A stretch of DNA of 64,000 nt from JBBBNV01 sp037137075 (GTDB taxonomy: Bacteria; Bacillota; Bacilli; Paenibacillales; NBRC-103111): assembly GCF_037137075.1 (NCBI RefSeq), contig NZ_JBBBNV010000001.1, positions 248,001 through 312,000 on the forward strand, given 5' to 3'. Under the pieces are notes generated by a model, which worked only from the letters and a program-made list of their open reading frames with translations, was not told the DNA's origin and ran no database searches. A program made the position numbers and the translations under genes. Shown piece after piece: positions 8,775 through 17,997 of the stretch. How positions within the stretch are numbered: the stretch's first letter is position 1; each line of letters starts with the position of its first letter.

Positions 8775-9565
8775 ACCGCCACCTCCGCCTTGATGCGGGG
8801 ATGCGGATCATAGCCTTCCAGCGTAAAGTCCTCGTATTCAAAAGCGAACAAATCCTTCACGTCAGGGTTCAGCTTCATAACTGGCAGCGCCTTAGGCTCA
8901 CGGCTGAGCTGCAGCTTGACCTGCTCGATATGATTCGAATAAATGTGCACATCGCCGAACGTATGGACGAAATCCCCCGGCTGCAGCCCCGCCGCCTGTG
9001 CAATCATCATCGTCAGGAGCGCGTAGGAAGCGATGTTAAACGGAACGCCGAGGAATACGTCCGCGCTGCGTTGATACAGCTGGCAGGACAATTTCCCGTT
9101 CGACACGTAAAACTGGAACAAGCAGTGGCACGGCGCCAGCGCCATTTCCGGCAAATCCGCCACGTTCCAGGCACTGACAATGAGACGGCGCGAATCCGGG
9201 TTTGTACGCAGCTGATCCAGAAGAATTTTGATTTGGTCAATCGTCTCTCCATCCGATCCGCTCCAGGAACGCCATTGATGACCGTATACCGGTCCGAGAT
9301 TGCCTTCGCTGTCAGCCCATTCATCCCAGATGCTTACCCCATGATCCTGCAAATATTTGACATTCGTATCGCCGCGTAAAAACCAGAGCAGCTCATAAAT
9401 AATTGATTTCAGATGCACTTTCTTCGTTGTCACCAGCGGAAAGCCCTGGGACAAATCAAAACGGAGCTGCCGGCCGAACACCGAGATGGTGCCGGTGCCC
9501 GTACGGTCCTCTTTTTCCACCCCATGGTCCATAATATCCTGCAATAAATCCAGATAAGCCTTCAT
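8771..9565 (-). CDS. thyA: Thymidylate synthase
   Basis: 264 residues, exactly the length of Escherichia coli ThyA. The nucleophile lies in APCHCLFQFYV (about residue 146), with SRRLIVSAWN for phosphate binding and the folate-binding C-terminus PRIKAEVAV. It methylates dUMP to dTMP using methylene-tetrahydrofolate. I chose the ATG at 9565 because AGAGGAG precedes it by 8 nt; a GTG three codons earlier lacks spacing. A perfect -10 TATAAT lies at 9603-9608 on the minus strand. It forms an operon with folA. Confidence 0.96.
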   Translation of the reverse strand: MKAYLDLLQDIMDHGVEKEDRTGTGTISVFGRQLRFDLSQGFPLVTTKKVHLKSIIYELLWFLRGDTNVKYLQDHGVSIWDEWADSEGNLGPVYGHQWRSWSGSDGETIDQIKILLDQLRTNPDSRRLIVSAWNVADLPEMALAPCHCLFQFYVSNGKLSCQLYQRSADVFLGVPFNIASYALLTMMIAQAAGLQPGDFVHTFGDVHIYSNHIEQVKLQLSREPKALPVMKLNPDVKDLFAFEYEDFTLEGYDPHPRIKAEVAV

Positions 9566-9811
9566 TAAGCGCACTCCTCTGCTTCATCAATGTCATCCCA
9601 TTATTATAACGGAATCCTGTTTAAGAACATAGGGGCTGCACAACAATTGGTTTCGCCATAACTGAAACAATCCGGTCTTAATGGATTTTCATTGCTTTCC
9701 AGGAAAGCCGTGTCTCTTTGCATTCCACAGATTCCTATAAGCCCCCTGTTCCCCTGAGCTATAACACATCCGAGATCTGCTCGCCATAGAACGGGAAAAG
9801 GTTCGAAAAAA

Positions 9812-9846
9812 TAAAAAAGATAACGGCTGCTGACGAGCCGTTATCT
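9812..9846 (-). terminator. Terminator of the catabolic cluster
   Basis: A perfect 10-bp stem GATAACGGCT/AGCCGTTATC with a 7-nt loop and a long T-rich tract on the minus strand, 15 bp past the last gene of the cluster (9861). The 9575-9811 stretch upstream of thyA holds only promoter-like sequence. Confidence 0.85.
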
Positions 9847-9860
9847 ATCAAATCATTTAC

Positions 9861-10892
9861 TTATTTTTTCGGCAAGAACTCCGTTGTAAATACTTTCGAT
9901 ACATCCTGCGGCGCTTTCAGCAGGCCGATCTCCACAAGCTGTTTATTCAGTTGCTCCCAGCGCTCTTTGCTCATGTAACCGACACCGTGTGTTGCGGCAT
10001 CGCCCTCATAAACAAGCGGCTGCAGCGCTTTGGCGCCGTACTCCATTACATCCATCGGGTTATCCGGATTTTTCTCTTTGATGTAGGTGTTGATTTCGGA
10101 TGAATGATCCTTGAAGTAATCCCAGCCTTTGACAGTTGCTTCAACGAACGCCTTCACCTCTTGCGGGTGATCCTTAATATACGCTTCGGTGGTGAACATC
10201 ACGTTGCCATACAAGGTGTAGCCTTGATCCGCGTTCAGCAAATATTCGGTTTCTATCCCCTTTTGCTTCAGCACGTACGGTTCGGAGGTAATGTAGCTTT
10301 GAACAACGGCGGATTTGTCGTTGATGAAGCTGGACAGGTCTCCGGTGTACTTCAGCTCTGTCGTTTTGCTCAGGTCATATTTGTGCTTGTAGTATTCCCA
10401 GTAGGAGGCGCCGCTGGCTACATACACTTTGCGTCCGTTGAGATCGCCAGCGTTTTTAATGTTCTCGCCTTTGTGGAACAAGAGCGATTGCGGGCTTTTT
10501 TGGAAGGTTCCCAAAACGGCAACGAGCGGAATCCCGTTCTGGCGCGCAAGCAGCAGCTCATCCATTTGCCCCATTCCGAATTGAGCCATGCCCGAAGCTA
10601 CGATTTGCGTTGCCGACACGCCCGGACCGCCGGATTGAATCGTCATATCGAGGCCCGCTTCTTTATAAAAGCCCTTCAGGTCCGCCGCATAGTTGCCGCC
10701 GTGCTCCGGCTGAGCATACCAGTTCGTCACTTGCTTGACCGCGGTCAGCTTCTTCTCCGTCGTCCCGGTCCCGTTGGCAGCCGGTTCGGCTTGCTTGCCG
10801 GAAGCACATCCCGAGAGAACAGCAGTCCCCATTAATACCGCAGCTAACACCAATTTACCCGAAAAACGGAATCCATTTTGTTTTTTCATCAT
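9861..10892 (-). CDS. ABC transporter solute-binding lipoprotein, NMT1/THI5 (SsuA) type
   Basis: 343 residues. It has a lipoprotein signal peptide with lipobox LSGC near residue 30, followed by an NMT1/THI5-like periplasmic-type binding domain (VTNWYAQPEHGGNYAADLKGFYKEAGLDM; GGPGVSATQIVASG). Relatives bind thiamine-pyrimidine precursors, sulfonates, nitrate or other small heterocycles. The start at 10892 (ATGATG) has GGAGGAG upstream. It is the last gene of the cluster and overlaps the CodA-like gene by four bases. No permease or ATPase follows or precedes it, so it must borrow transport partners from elsewhere or the cluster has lost them. Confidence 0.87.
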   Translation of the reverse strand: MMKKQNGFRFSGKLVLAAVLMGTAVLSGCASGKQAEPAANGTGTTEKKLTAVKQVTNWYAQPEHGGNYAADLKGFYKEAGLDMTIQSGGPGVSATQIVASGMAQFGMGQMDELLLARQNGIPLVAVLGTFQKSPQSLLFHKGENIKNAGDLNGRKVYVASGASYWEYYKHKYDLSKTTELKYTGDLSSFINDKSAVVQSYITSEPYVLKQKGIETEYLLNADQGYTLYGNVMFTTEAYIKDHPQEVKAFVEATVKGWDYFKDHSSEINTYIKEKNPDNPMDVMEYGAKALQPLVYEGDAATHGVGYMSKERWEQLNKQLVEIGLLKAPQDVSKVFTTEFLPKK

Positions 10893-12265
10893 CGTATGTC
10901 TCCTCCACAATCTCTCTTTAATTTTTTAATGATGTCAAATGTATTCCGAATATGATCTATGCCGCCGGCGCTCCATGTCCGGCTTGCCGTTGCGTGGACA
11001 AACCGTCCCTTCACCCCAACCCATCTGGACGGCGATTGCCCGACGAACAGCTCGTGTATGCTGCTTGCGTCGGTAATGACAAATGTCGCTGGACGGCCCT
11101 CCGCTACGCCATAGCCGATAAGGCCCATATTGGCCGCAGGCGTCTCTGTCATCATCCGGAGCAGCTGGCGCAGCTCGGCCGGACTCCCCAGCTGTGCCGC
11201 GTAGGCGGTAAGAAGTCCGATTTGCAGCATATCGGCCCGCCCAAAGGGATGAAACGGGTCCTGGACATTATCGGATGCCGTTGCCAGCGGAACGGATGCG
11301 CCGAGCAGCTCCTTCACCCGGGTTACCCCCCGGCGGAAAGGCCCTGTATCCTCCCGTCCTTGCAAATACATATTTGCTGCGGGCAGGGTGACCGCCCCTA
11401 TTCTGGCTTCGGCCATCAAAGCAATAATTCCGGCCGCCTCCTCCGGCGGCATGGCCGACAAGGAGCACAAATGTCCAGCCACGACCCGCCCTTGATACTC
11501 ATGGCGCAGGGTTTCTTGGGCAATCGTGACCACCGTGCGCCGCGCCGGATCGTCACTCTCATCGGCATGAAGGTCCACGAATTTGCCATGCTTTACCGCA
11601 AGGGCAAACAGCTTCTTAATCGCAGGCTCCGGTTCAGGTCCCAGATGCGGCGCCCCTCCCAGCCCATCCATGCCAAGCCGGAGCAGCTCCTCGGCGGCAT
11701 CCAGGCTTTCGCCGGACAATTCATCGTAAGGGCACATCGGAAACAGCTGCAGCTCCACGTAGTCCTGCAATAATTCCCTTGCTTCCAGAGCGGCCTCCAT
11801 CGTACGGAATGCAATATCCTTGCCCAGACGGAGATGGAAATCCAGATGCGTCCGGATATGAGTCGTTCCGTGAGATAACGCCTGAAGCGCGGTGCTAATG
11901 ATACGGCGCTTAATTTCGTCCTTGCTGAACCCGGCCACATGAGCGCTGTAATTTTGAATGGCTTCACCCAGCGTTCCCGTTACATTCCCGACCGTGCGAA
12001 GCGAAGTCGCTTTGTCCAGATGCATGTGCATATCGACAAAGCCCGGCAGCAGTATCCTTCCCTGCGCATCAATCATTTGCGAGGGCGATCCGCCCGGAGC
12101 AACGGAGCTCAGCGGAACAAGTCCCGCAGGATGAAACTCCATAGTCCCCGTCTGCTCAGCAATCGAGAGCCATACCCCCTCCTCTGCCTTTAATTCATAC
12201 AGCTTGGTCTCATCCTTTAACGGGAGCCTCACATTGACCAGATGCAGGCTGTTAGTACGTTTCAT
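10889..12265 (-). CDS. Cytosine deaminase-like amidohydrolase
   Basis: 458 residues, amidohydrolase superfamily, CodA-like. Metal ligands appear as HMHLDK (residues 80-85), HADESDD near 250, GHLCSLS, and the SDNVQDPF aspartate motif near 350. CodA-type enzymes deaminate cytosine or hydrolyse cyclic amides and imines. In this cluster, with creatininase- and amidase-family enzymes, I infer that it acts on a nitrogen heterocycle; cytosine itself is only one candidate. It overlaps the downstream binding-protein gene by ATGA, which supports coupled expression. Confidence 0.88.
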   Translation of the reverse strand: MKRTNSLHLVNVRLPLKDETKLYELKAEEGVWLSIAEQTGTMEFHPAGLVPLSSVAPGGSPSQMIDAQGRILLPGFVDMHMHLDKATSLRTVGNVTGTLGEAIQNYSAHVAGFSKDEIKRRIISTALQALSHGTTHIRTHLDFHLRLGKDIAFRTMEAALEARELLQDYVELQLFPMCPYDELSGESLDAAEELLRLGMDGLGGAPHLGPEPEPAIKKLFALAVKHGKFVDLHADESDDPARRTVVTIAQETLRHEYQGRVVAGHLCSLSAMPPEEAAGIIALMAEARIGAVTLPAANMYLQGREDTGPFRRGVTRVKELLGASVPLATASDNVQDPFHPFGRADMLQIGLLTAYAAQLGSPAELRQLLRMMTETPAANMGLIGYGVAEGRPATFVITDASSIHELFVGQSPSRWVGVKGRFVHATASRTWSAGGIDHIRNTFDIIKKLKRDCGGDIR

Positions 12266-12306
12266 GCTTGCTCACCCCCTTTAAAGGCCTCTGACTGGTT
12301 GACTGG

Positions 12307-13629
12307 CTACAAGTTGATTTTGCCCGGATTCAGCAGCCGGCGCGGGTCATTAATAAGCTTCGTCCGTTCCATGCGGTCAAACTCGCCGAACCGGGCCTCA
12401 TTGACGACCCACGTATGCGGATTGGACACCCTCATATCGTTGGCTTCGAAGAAATCGATAATGTCGTACAGCCGCGCCTGGGTCGTATACCGGACCAGCG
12501 GAATCATAACCGGAATCAGCCGTCCGCCCGCTCTCATCCACTCATTATGAATCAGAACCTCATCCCCGAATGTTTCCTTCAGGAGATGGAACTGCTCCAA
12601 ATAGCTGTGTAATTTGAAGGAAGCCTGCAGGTACGTTATGGTCGGGTCAGTTTTAAGCGCCCACAGCGTTGTATGGTTCCAGGTGAAATCGGACAGGCTG
12701 ACCGTCTTCTTGTATTTCTCGGCCGGAACTGTGTGGCCCCTGCGGCCTCCAAACTGCCCGGCATAGGCCTCCAGAGCCTCCAGCGTGCCGTCCTCGGTTT
12801 CCAGGAGAACCGCAGCGGCCTCCCGTTCCAGATGCTTGGACAGCGGAGTGAAATACTCGGGTATCGGCCATTCCATCGAGCTGACCAGACGCTTCCGAAT
12901 CGATTCATCCAGCGCGACCGCTTCACTAAACCGTGCCGCCGCCTCGTACGAATCAAAGTGGAAAACGGTTTGCAGCCACTCGTGGCGCGGGGCCAGCGGA
13001 ATGGTCAGCTCCGTCATAATCCCTGTCGTTCCATAGCTGTGAATGTAATCGAACAAATCTTCACCCTTAATTACCAGGCGGCGCGGGCGCTCTTCCATCG
13101 TATAAATGACAGCTTCCAGCACATTGCCGTCCCACAGATTCCCCCAGGTAATAGAGCCCAGTCCCCCTGATCCGCCGCTGACGAAGCCGCCGATGGTCGC
13201 CACCATGAAGGTGCTCGGAAAAATACGAAGCTCCTGTCCCGTCTCACGGGCTTTTTTCTCCATGACGCCCATCTTCACGCCGCACTGTACCCGGGTATAG
13301 CCGTCGCCGATTTCCAATATCGAATCAAGCTTGCTCAAATCCAGCAAAATGCCGCCTTCCAGAGGAACCGCTTGGCCGTAGTTGCCCGTCCCCGCACCCC
13401 GAACCGTTACCGGAATGCTGTTTCGGTAAGCGTAGGCGAGCACCGCCTCGACGTCCTGCTCGGATTTGACGACGACCACGCCGTCAGCGACCTTGCCTTT
13501 CAGCTTGCTGTCCAGGACAGGCGAATACCAATAGTAATCCTTGGACAGCTTCTCCACAGTAGCCTCATCACTGACAACACGGTCTGCGCCGAGCAGATCC
13601 GCCATTTCCTTCTCCCATGCAATCGCCAT
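12307..13629 (-). CDS. FAD-binding oxidoreductase (PCMH/FAD_binding_4 type)
   Basis: 440 residues. The N-terminal FAD-binding PCMH domain shows VTVRGAGTGNYGQAVP (about residues 74-89) and GGFVSGGSGGLGSITWG (about 150-166); the C-terminal half resembles the FAD-linked oxidase substrate domain. Family members oxidise 2-hydroxy acids, sugars or alkaloid-like substrates. I chose the ATG at 13629 because GGGGAG lies six to nine nt upstream. It sits mid-cluster between creatininase-like and CodA-like genes, so it probably oxidises a ring or hydroxy-acid intermediate. The exact substrate cannot be read from sequence. Confidence 0.85.
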   Translation of the reverse strand: MAIAWEKEMADLLGADRVVSDEATVEKLSKDYYWYSPVLDSKLKGKVADGVVVVKSEQDVEAVLAYAYRNSIPVTVRGAGTGNYGQAVPLEGGILLDLSKLDSILEIGDGYTRVQCGVKMGVMEKKARETGQELRIFPSTFMVATIGGFVSGGSGGLGSITWGNLWDGNVLEAVIYTMEERPRRLVIKGEDLFDYIHSYGTTGIMTELTIPLAPRHEWLQTVFHFDSYEAAARFSEAVALDESIRKRLVSSMEWPIPEYFTPLSKHLEREAAAVLLETEDGTLEALEAYAGQFGGRRGHTVPAEKYKKTVSLSDFTWNHTTLWALKTDPTITYLQASFKLHSYLEQFHLLKETFGDEVLIHNEWMRAGGRLIPVMIPLVRYTTQARLYDIIDFFEANDMRVSNPHTWVVNEARFGEFDRMERTKLINDPRRLLNPGKINL

Positions 13630-13655
13630 TGGCACTCTCTCCCCATGTGTCTATA

Positions 13656-13671
13656 TGTGTTGATGTGTTGA
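13656..13671. repeat. Tandem 8-bp repeat in operon spacer
   Basis: Two perfect copies of TGTGTTGA lie between the creatininase-like and FAD-oxidase genes. Similar micro-repeats occur in two other minus-strand operon spacers (14557 and 24700). Confidence 0.6.
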
Positions 13672-13719
13672 CCTGTTTACCAGAGCTAAGGTCCGGTGAA
13701 GCTTAGAGACGCGCGATTA

Positions 13720-14538
13720 TCATTTCACTTCCAGGGACGGCACCTTCACGCTGGCCATGTCGAACCTGGCGATTTCCAGCAGTCCCCGGGCAATCAGCTT
13801 GCCGCCATTTTCAAAAATTTTCCGGCCTGTTTCGATTGTCGCCTGCTTGGCGTTCCCCGAGATGCCGCTATGGGAGAGGTCATCCACTACCCAGGCGAAG
13901 GCTTTCTTTTTAAATTGAAGGAACTCCCCTTGCGGATAATTCGGAATCTCTGAAGGAGCTGCCTCCATATCCACCCAATTTGGCTTCAGCCACAGCACCT
14001 GGGAGGTTTCCGCTTCGCCGCCGTGAATGCCGACTGCCTGCTCCTCGGCGCTAATGATGCCTTCAGAAGCCATAAAGCCGGGATCCAGACGGAATACGGC
14101 GAGTCCGGTTTCGATGCGGATGTCCCGGGCCATCATGTTCAGCACGTCCACGTTGCCGCCGTGTGTCGAGAAAAGCACCAGCTTTTGAAATCCGCTGGCC
14201 TTCAGGCTTTTGGCAATGTCCATCAGCATGCTCATCATGGTTGAAGCCGAGAAGGTAACGGTGCCCGAATGTCCCAGATGCTCCGAGCTTTTGCCGAACG
14301 GAAGCGCTGGCAGCAGCCAGATGTGCTCCTCCTCCGGAAGCTCTTCAAACGCGTATGTCAAAAAGCCTTCGCCAATCAGCGTATCGGTGAACGCCGGGAG
14401 ATGCGGCCCATGCTGCTCGGTCGCGCCGATAGGCAGTACGACAACCGCCCGATCCTTCGGAAGCTCTGCAACCTGAACCTTATTTAATCGCGGTAGAAAC
14501 CGCTTATCCCAGGCTTTTCCAGTGTAACGGTTAAACAT
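13720..14538 (-). CDS. Creatininase family amidohydrolase
   Basis: 272 residues, creatininase/creatinine amidohydrolase fold. Metal-binding motifs are LPIGATEQHGPHLPAFTD (Glu, His, Asp) near residues 38-55 and FSTHGGNVDVLN near 125, with a later IHGGEAETS. The family opens cyclic amides (creatinine) or hydrolyses formamide-type and amide bonds, e.g. in riboflavin/F420 and mycofactocin pathways. The ATG at 14538 has GGGGAG about 9 nt upstream. Its cluster context points to ring opening of a lactam-like intermediate; creatinine is not specifically supported because no creatinase or sarcosine oxidase is present. Confidence 0.88.
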   Translation of the reverse strand: MFNRYTGKAWDKRFLPRLNKVQVAELPKDRAVVVLPIGATEQHGPHLPAFTDTLIGEGFLTYAFEELPEEEHIWLLPALPFGKSSEHLGHSGTVTFSASTMMSMLMDIAKSLKASGFQKLVLFSTHGGNVDVLNMMARDIRIETGLAVFRLDPGFMASEGIISAEEQAVGIHGGEAETSQVLWLKPNWVDMEAAPSEIPNYPQGEFLQFKKKAFAWVVDDLSHSGISGNAKQATIETGRKIFENGGKLIARGLLEIARFDMASVKVPSLEVK

Positions 14539-14556
14539 CTTCTCCACTCCCCGTCT

Positions 14557-14598
14557 CTGTTGTTATGAATCTGTTGTTATGAATCTGTTGTTATGAAT
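14557..14598. repeat. Tandem repeat, 3 x 14 bp
   Basis: Three perfect consecutive copies of CTGTTGTTATGAAT lie in the 73-bp spacer between the FAH-family gene and the creatininase-like gene, just upstream of the latter's ribosome-binding site. Copy number could vary by slippage and change spacing or mRNA structure. Confidence 0.9.
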
Positions 14599-14611
14599 TG
14601 ACGCTCTCCTG

Positions 14612-15472
14612 TTATGCTTGTACCGGGTTAAGCAACGGCGCAAATCCGTCGATCCGGCACTCTACGATATCCCCGTCACGAAGGACAGCCGCTCCAGGGG
14701 TGCCGGTCATGATCACATCTCCCGGCAGCAGAGTCATTCCCTGCGACAAATAAGCTACCGTAAACCAAGGGCGGTATTTCATATGAAACACAGTATTGCG
14801 GTGCAGCATGCTGCCGTTTTGCCATGTTTCCACTCCAAGGCCGAGCACATCCGGAACCTCATCCAGCGTGACCAGCTGCGGCCCGAAGCTGAAAAACGTA
14901 TCAAAGCTTTTGGCCCGGGTCAAATAACGCGGGTTCTGCTCATGAATGTCCGCCGCCGTCATGTCCAGCGATGCGGTCAGACCGGCTACGAACTGCGGAG
15001 CCTGCGCTTCCGTAATTCCCGAGCAGCGCTTGCCGATAACAATCGCCAGCTCCCCTTCCGCCGTCGGCTTCACCGATTGCCGGGGCAGACGAATCGTATC
15101 CCCCGGGCCAATCAGCGCCGTATCCGGCTTCATGAATCCGACCGGGTCGCTGTCCGGCTCTCCCTGCGGCAGCTCGGCGGCAGCCTTCACGTAGTTCATC
15201 CCGATGCCCCATATTTTGCGGGGATGCCGGTACAGCGGCGCATAGACAGCCTCGGAATGCGGAACAGCCTCCATATTGTCCAGCTTCTGCTTCCCTTCGC
15301 CCGCTGTCCAGCGGCGGAGCGCTTCGAATTCACCGTTCATGAGCAACTCATGAAGCTCCGTACTCCAAAGAGAACCCGTCGTGCGGTTTATCGTATCCAC
15401 CGTGACCAGCCCTTGGGCGGTAACAATGGCCGCTTCCTCTTTATTTTCCAATAAAACGGTAGCCATTCTCAT
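14612..15472 (-). CDS. Fumarylacetoacetate hydrolase (FAH) family protein
   Basis: 286 residues, FAH fold in the C-terminal 210 residues. The metal site is visible as EGELAIVIGKR, the catalytic/lid region as HEQNPRYLTRAKSFDTFFSFGP, and the family's TGTPGAA motif near the end. FAH-family enzymes hydrolyse C-C bonds of beta-diketo acids, decarboxylate oxaloacetate, or hydrate and isomerise dienoates. The ATG at 15472 follows AGGAGA by 9 nt. In this cluster it could act late, on a linear oxo-acid left after nitrogen removal (inference). Confidence 0.9.
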   Translation of the reverse strand: MRMATVLLENKEEAAIVTAQGLVTVDTINRTTGSLWSTELHELLMNGEFEALRRWTAGEGKQKLDNMEAVPHSEAVYAPLYRHPRKIWGIGMNYVKAAAELPQGEPDSDPVGFMKPDTALIGPGDTIRLPRQSVKPTAEGELAIVIGKRCSGITEAQAPQFVAGLTASLDMTAADIHEQNPRYLTRAKSFDTFFSFGPQLVTLDEVPDVLGLGVETWQNGSMLHRNTVFHMKYRPWFTVAYLSQGMTLLPGDVIMTGTPGAAVLRDGDIVECRIDGFAPLLNPVQA

Positions 15473-15591
15473 GGACTATCTCTCCTCTTCCCTGCTCGTC
15501 AATTCAATAGCGGCCCGGTTATCACGAACGTCGCCTGCTTACAAGCCATAGATCAACACCGCCTCATAGCAGCTCGCCTTTACTTATCAGC

Positions 15592-16779
15592 TCAGTCGGC
15601 CAGCGGCAGCTGCGCCAGCCAGGACAGCAACTTGCGGTCCTGCCCTTGAGCGGCGATGACGGACAGTCCGACCGGACAGCCGTTCACTTTTGCCAGCGGC
15701 AGTGTAGCCTGCGGCAAGCCAGCCAGGCCTGCAATGCAGGTGAGCTGCATCGTCCGGCTGCGCCGGTGCTCCAAGGCTTCACCGGTCTGTCCTCGCAGCG
15801 GAGCAATGCCCGGCGCTGTCGGAATGACAAGTACGCCGTCACTGCCAAGCCACTGGTTCATGTGCTCGCGAAATTGCTCCCGCTTGCGGGCCATCGGCTC
15901 GCAAACCATATCCTCAATCGTGCCCGCCCAAGCAAAGCGATGCTCGATATCCGGGGCAAAAGCAGGCTTTTCGGTCAAAATCCATTTCCCATGGGCCTGC
16001 CATATTTCGCGGCCCTGCAAGGTCCGGAAGGTGAGCGCCCATTGCGGCAGCTGCTCCAGAAACGGCTCCACCCGGCGAATAGCGGCGCCGTGAGCGGTGA
16101 ACGCTTCAAACAGCGGGAGCAGCGCCTGCTGCGCCTCTTCATCGGCCAAGGACCACAAATCCTCTGCCAGAAACAGCTTTCGGAACGAAGCTACTCCTTC
16201 AAGCGGGTTCAGCTTCGTTTCATCCCACAGCACATTCCCTACATCGAGCATGGTTCTGCGGGTACGGGCCATCCAGCCGACCGTGTCGAAGCTTGGAGCC
16301 AGCGGGATCAGGCCGTCGGCTGAAACAACGCCGTGTGTCGGACGGAAGCCGTAGATGCCGCAGTACGCCGAGGGGACGCGGACGGAGCCGCCTGTATCCG
16401 TACCGATGGCGAAATCAACGGCGCCGGAGGCGACGGCGACGGCCGATCCGCTGGAGGAGCCGCCTGGAATACGGTCCGGCGCAGCCGGATTTACAGGCGT
16501 GCCGTAGTGGATATTTTCTCCGTTCAGACTATACATCAGCTCGTCAGTATGCGTTGTGCCTGTAAGCACCGCCCCCGCCCGGGCAAGACGATTTATAACC
16601 TCTGCATTGCTGCCAGCCGGCCCATGTGTGCGGAGCCAGTCGGGATTTCCCGCCGCATTGGCATAACCCTGAATATGAAACACGTCTTTGATGGCATAGG
16701 TTTTGCCGCTCAGCACTCCTTCCCCTGTCGGTTCTACCCGCAGATCCGGGTCCACAAAAGCATGGTATTTATCCGGCAT
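15592..16779 (-). CDS. Amidase (amidase signature family)
   Basis: 395 residues with a complete Ser-cisSer-Lys triad context: Lys31 in YAIKDVF, the cis-Ser region GGSSSGSAVAVASG near 110, and the nucleophile region GTDTGGSVRVPSAYCG near 132. The fold matches the amidase signature family (GatA-like, but shorter, and with no gatB/C nearby). Such enzymes hydrolyse linear amides, allophanate or ureido acids to the acid plus ammonia. It follows the cupin gene with a 2-bp gap, which indicates one transcript. The role inferred is release of an amide nitrogen from a ring-opened intermediate. Confidence 0.9.
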   Translation of the reverse strand: MPDKYHAFVDPDLRVEPTGEGVLSGKTYAIKDVFHIQGYANAAGNPDWLRTHGPAGSNAEVINRLARAGAVLTGTTHTDELMYSLNGENIHYGTPVNPAAPDRIPGGSSSGSAVAVASGAVDFAIGTDTGGSVRVPSAYCGIYGFRPTHGVVSADGLIPLAPSFDTVGWMARTRRTMLDVGNVLWDETKLNPLEGVASFRKLFLAEDLWSLADEEAQQALLPLFEAFTAHGAAIRRVEPFLEQLPQWALTFRTLQGREIWQAHGKWILTEKPAFAPDIEHRFAWAGTIEDMVCEPMARKREQFREHMNQWLGSDGVLVIPTAPGIAPLRGQTGEALEHRRSRTMQLTCIAGLAGLPQATLPLAKVNGCPVGLSVIAAQGQDRKLLSWLAQLPLAD

Positions 16780-16781
16780 CG

Positions 16782-17210
16782 TTACCCCTCCAATCCGCGC
16801 AGAACCCTCAAGTCCTCCTCATCAAGCTCGGCTGCAGGCCCGTTCTTTATCAAATCGGAAAACCTCTCATCCGGCACCATCGTTGTCAGTACATAAAGCC
16901 GGCCTTTCCCGGTGTTGCGGACCTCGTGCGTATTGCCGGGAGAAACGATGAAGTAGGAGCCGGGACGGATATCGATTTCCGCGTCGTTTACCCTCGCAAT
17001 TCCTTCACCGGCCAGCACGTAAAAGTATTCATAAGCTTCGGCGTGTTCATTCGGCGGCGTTTGACCGCCTTCATCGAAAATCTCCACAACCGACACGAAC
17101 GGAGCCTGTTCCCGGTCGCACAGCAGAACGAATTTATTCGAGTCTTTGCTTGATATTTTGTAAACAGGGCATTGTTCGAAATGTCCGGCAAGTACCGTTG
17201 GCTGATGCAT
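16782..17210 (-). CDS. Cupin domain protein
   Basis: 142 residues with a single RmlC-like cupin barrel. Motif 1 is visible around PPNEHAEAYEYFYVLAGEG and motif 2 around PGSYFIVSPGNTHEVRN. Several conserved metal-binding positions (His, Glu, His) appear present, so it may bind a metal and act as an isomerase or dioxygenase, or it could be a non-enzymatic binding protein. GGAGG precedes the ATG. It lies between the cysteine hydrolase and the amidase with very short spacers, as part of the same transcription unit. Confidence 0.82.
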   Translation of the reverse strand: MHQPTVLAGHFEQCPVYKISSKDSNKFVLLCDREQAPFVSVVEIFDEGGQTPPNEHAEAYEYFYVLAGEGIARVNDAEIDIRPGSYFIVSPGNTHEVRNTGKGRLYVLTTMVPDERFSDLIKNGPAAELDEEDLRVLRGLEG

Positions 17211-17222
17211 CTTGATTTCCTC

Positions 17223-17993
17223 CTATAATGAAGTTTGAATATTCTGAATTAATTGTCCGGAATGGGCCACAAACCCATAGCATTGCTTCACATTGTACAG
17301 CGTGGCCTCCGTACAGAAGGACGGTGAATTCGTTACACTGCAGTCCTGAAGCAAAATTGCATCATAACCGAGGTTGACAGCATCCTGCAGCGTCGCCATC
17401 ACACATTGATCAAGATTTACGCCGGTGAACAGCAGTGTATCTACCCGCAGGTTTCGTAGAATGCTATCCAGAGGTGTATCCCAAAATCCGCTCATCCGGT
17501 ATTTATCCACCCGAATATCCTGCGGCTCCGGCTTCAAATCGTCAATGATAGCGGCACTCCAGCTATCCTTCTCCAGCACCTTGGAGCCGCTGCCCGGCAA
17601 AGGCTTGCCAATCCCCGTGCTTTCGCCGTCCATATTGTATACGTGAAGGACCGACGGGCTTAGGTTACTGCGATCCGGCCGATTGCCCCAATTCACCCAT
17701 ACGACCGGAACCTTGGCCGAACGCAGTACCGGCAGCAGCTTGTTGAGCGGCTCTACCGGCGATTGCAGCGTTTTGTAATCCGCGCCGATATGATCCAGCC
17801 AGCCCCCCTCCGAGCAAAAATCATTCTGCATATCGATAACTAGAATTGCGGTCCGCTGCAGATCCATTGTTACCCGCTGCGGTGCGGCATCTATCGTTAC
17901 AGGTCTAGCTTCCGCAAACGGCCTGCGCAAATCCGCGCTCGTCTGCGATACTGTCCACCCGTTTCTCCCATTCCCTATCGGTTTCACAACCAT
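17223..17993 (-). CDS. Isochorismatase-like cysteine hydrolase
   Basis: 256 residues, cysteine hydrolase superfamily. The triad is visible: Asp in AILVIDMQNDF (about residue 54), Lys in VDKYRMSGF, and Cys in TGVNLDQCVMAT. Relatives include RutB (ureidoacrylate hydrolase of pyrimidine catabolism), N-carbamoylsarcosine amidohydrolase, maleamate amidohydrolase and biuret hydrolase, all of which cleave amide or carbamoyl groups. The 40-residue N-terminal extension before the Asp resembles that of RutB-like proteins. It starts 5 bp after the stop of the hydrolase gene upstream, so the two are cotranscribed. Confidence 0.88.
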   Translation of the reverse strand: MVVKPIGNGRNGWTVSQTSADLRRPFAEARPVTIDAAPQRVTMDLQRTAILVIDMQNDFCSEGGWLDHIGADYKTLQSPVEPLNKLLPVLRSAKVPVVWVNWGNRPDRSNLSPSVLHVYNMDGESTGIGKPLPGSGSKVLEKDSWSAAIIDDLKPEPQDIRVDKYRMSGFWDTPLDSILRNLRVDTLLFTGVNLDQCVMATLQDAVNLGYDAILLQDCSVTNSPSFCTEATLYNVKQCYGFVAHSGQLIQNIQTSL

Positions 17994-17997
17994 CGCC

